Below are positions 5,434 to 5,498 of a DNA stretch of 5,498 nucleotides, one piece after another. The stretch comes from Clostridiales bacterium (GTDB taxonomy: Bacteria > Bacillota > Clostridia > Christensenellales > Pumilibacteraceae): NCBI GenBank assembly GCA_029069015.1, contig JAIEBL010000272.1, positions 1 through 5,498 on the forward strand, written 5' to 3'. Under the pieces are notes generated by a model. The model made no database searches. It worked only from the letters and a program-made list of their open reading frames with translations, and had not been told where the DNA came from. The position numbers were made by a program, and so were the translations under genes. Position 1 is the stretch's first letter; each line of letters opens with the position of its first letter.

Positions 5434-5498
5434 CCTCTCCGCTCGGAGTGACAGAGGGACGACTTCCGTTTGAGATTTCTCCGCTCGCACTTCGTGCT
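5434..5498. repeat. Two palindromic modules, probable dispersed intergenic repeat (cut by window edge)
   Basis: TCTCCGCTCG occurs twice (5436-5445 and 5478-5487), 42 bases apart. In the first copy it forms the palindrome CTCCG-ct-CGGAG (5437-5448), nested inside CCTCT/AGAGG (5434-5438 with 5453-5457). The second runs into GCAC-ttc-GTGC (5487-5497) at the window end. The style, with CTCCGCTCG and GGAGTGACAG blocks, resembles dispersed palindromic elements seen in intergenic regions of some gut Bacillota; this comparison is from memory. No gene is seen here. Confidence 0.5.

Noticed and set aside
1..5498. CRISPR arrays, tRNA or rRNA genes, transposases, phage genes
   Set aside because: I saw no regularly spaced repeats, no tRNA cloverleaf or CCA-type ends, and no transposase, integrase or phage-like protein.

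Overview
The window looks like chromosomal housekeeping DNA from a member of the Bacillota, most likely a Clostridia-type lineage. The main reason is gene order: rpmB transcribed divergently from yloU, then yloV/fakA, with recG downstream. This is the arrangement known around these genes in Bacillus subtilis, where sdaAB and sdaAA lie between yloV and recG. Canonical sigma-A style promoters, strong GGAGG ribosome-binding sites, two TTG starts and classic intrinsic terminators fit the same assignment. The species cannot be named from the sequence alone.

Layout from left to right. Positions 1-189 hold no gene. They contain a truncated promoter pointing out of the left edge (minus strand) and the terminator of recG. 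Next is recG (minus, to about 2193/2199), encoding the ATP-dependent branch-migration helicase. A 190-bp gap upstream of recG carries an intrinsic terminator in the minus orientation. fakA/yloV (minus, 2389 to about 4029/4041) encodes the ATP-dependent fatty acid kinase subunit. A 166-bp gap rich in small inverted repeats separates it from yloU (minus, 4208-4558), which encodes an Asp23/Gls24-family protein. A divergent promoter region of about 220 bp follows. Then come rpmB (plus, 4782-4967; zinc-ribbon form of ribosomal protein L28) and its terminator. A convergent 86-codon gene (minus, 5074-5334) encodes an unrecognised membrane protein with a strong promoter of its own. The right edge (about 5434-5498) contains two short related palindromic modules that look like part of a dispersed intergenic repeat.

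Functionally, yloU and fakA probably form one minus-strand transcription unit tied to the cell envelope and phospholipids. FakA phosphorylates fatty acids carried by FakB (DegV-family) proteins, which are not in the window, to feed phospholipid synthesis. The terminator between fakA and recG means recG is expressed either by read-through or from a promoter I could not identify.

I find no convincing new biological system here. The points most worth a second look are the terminator and leader placed just before recG, the DEQQ form of RecG motif II, the orphan two-helix membrane protein with a near-consensus promoter, the structured yloU-fakA spacer, and the palindromic repeat modules at the right edge.
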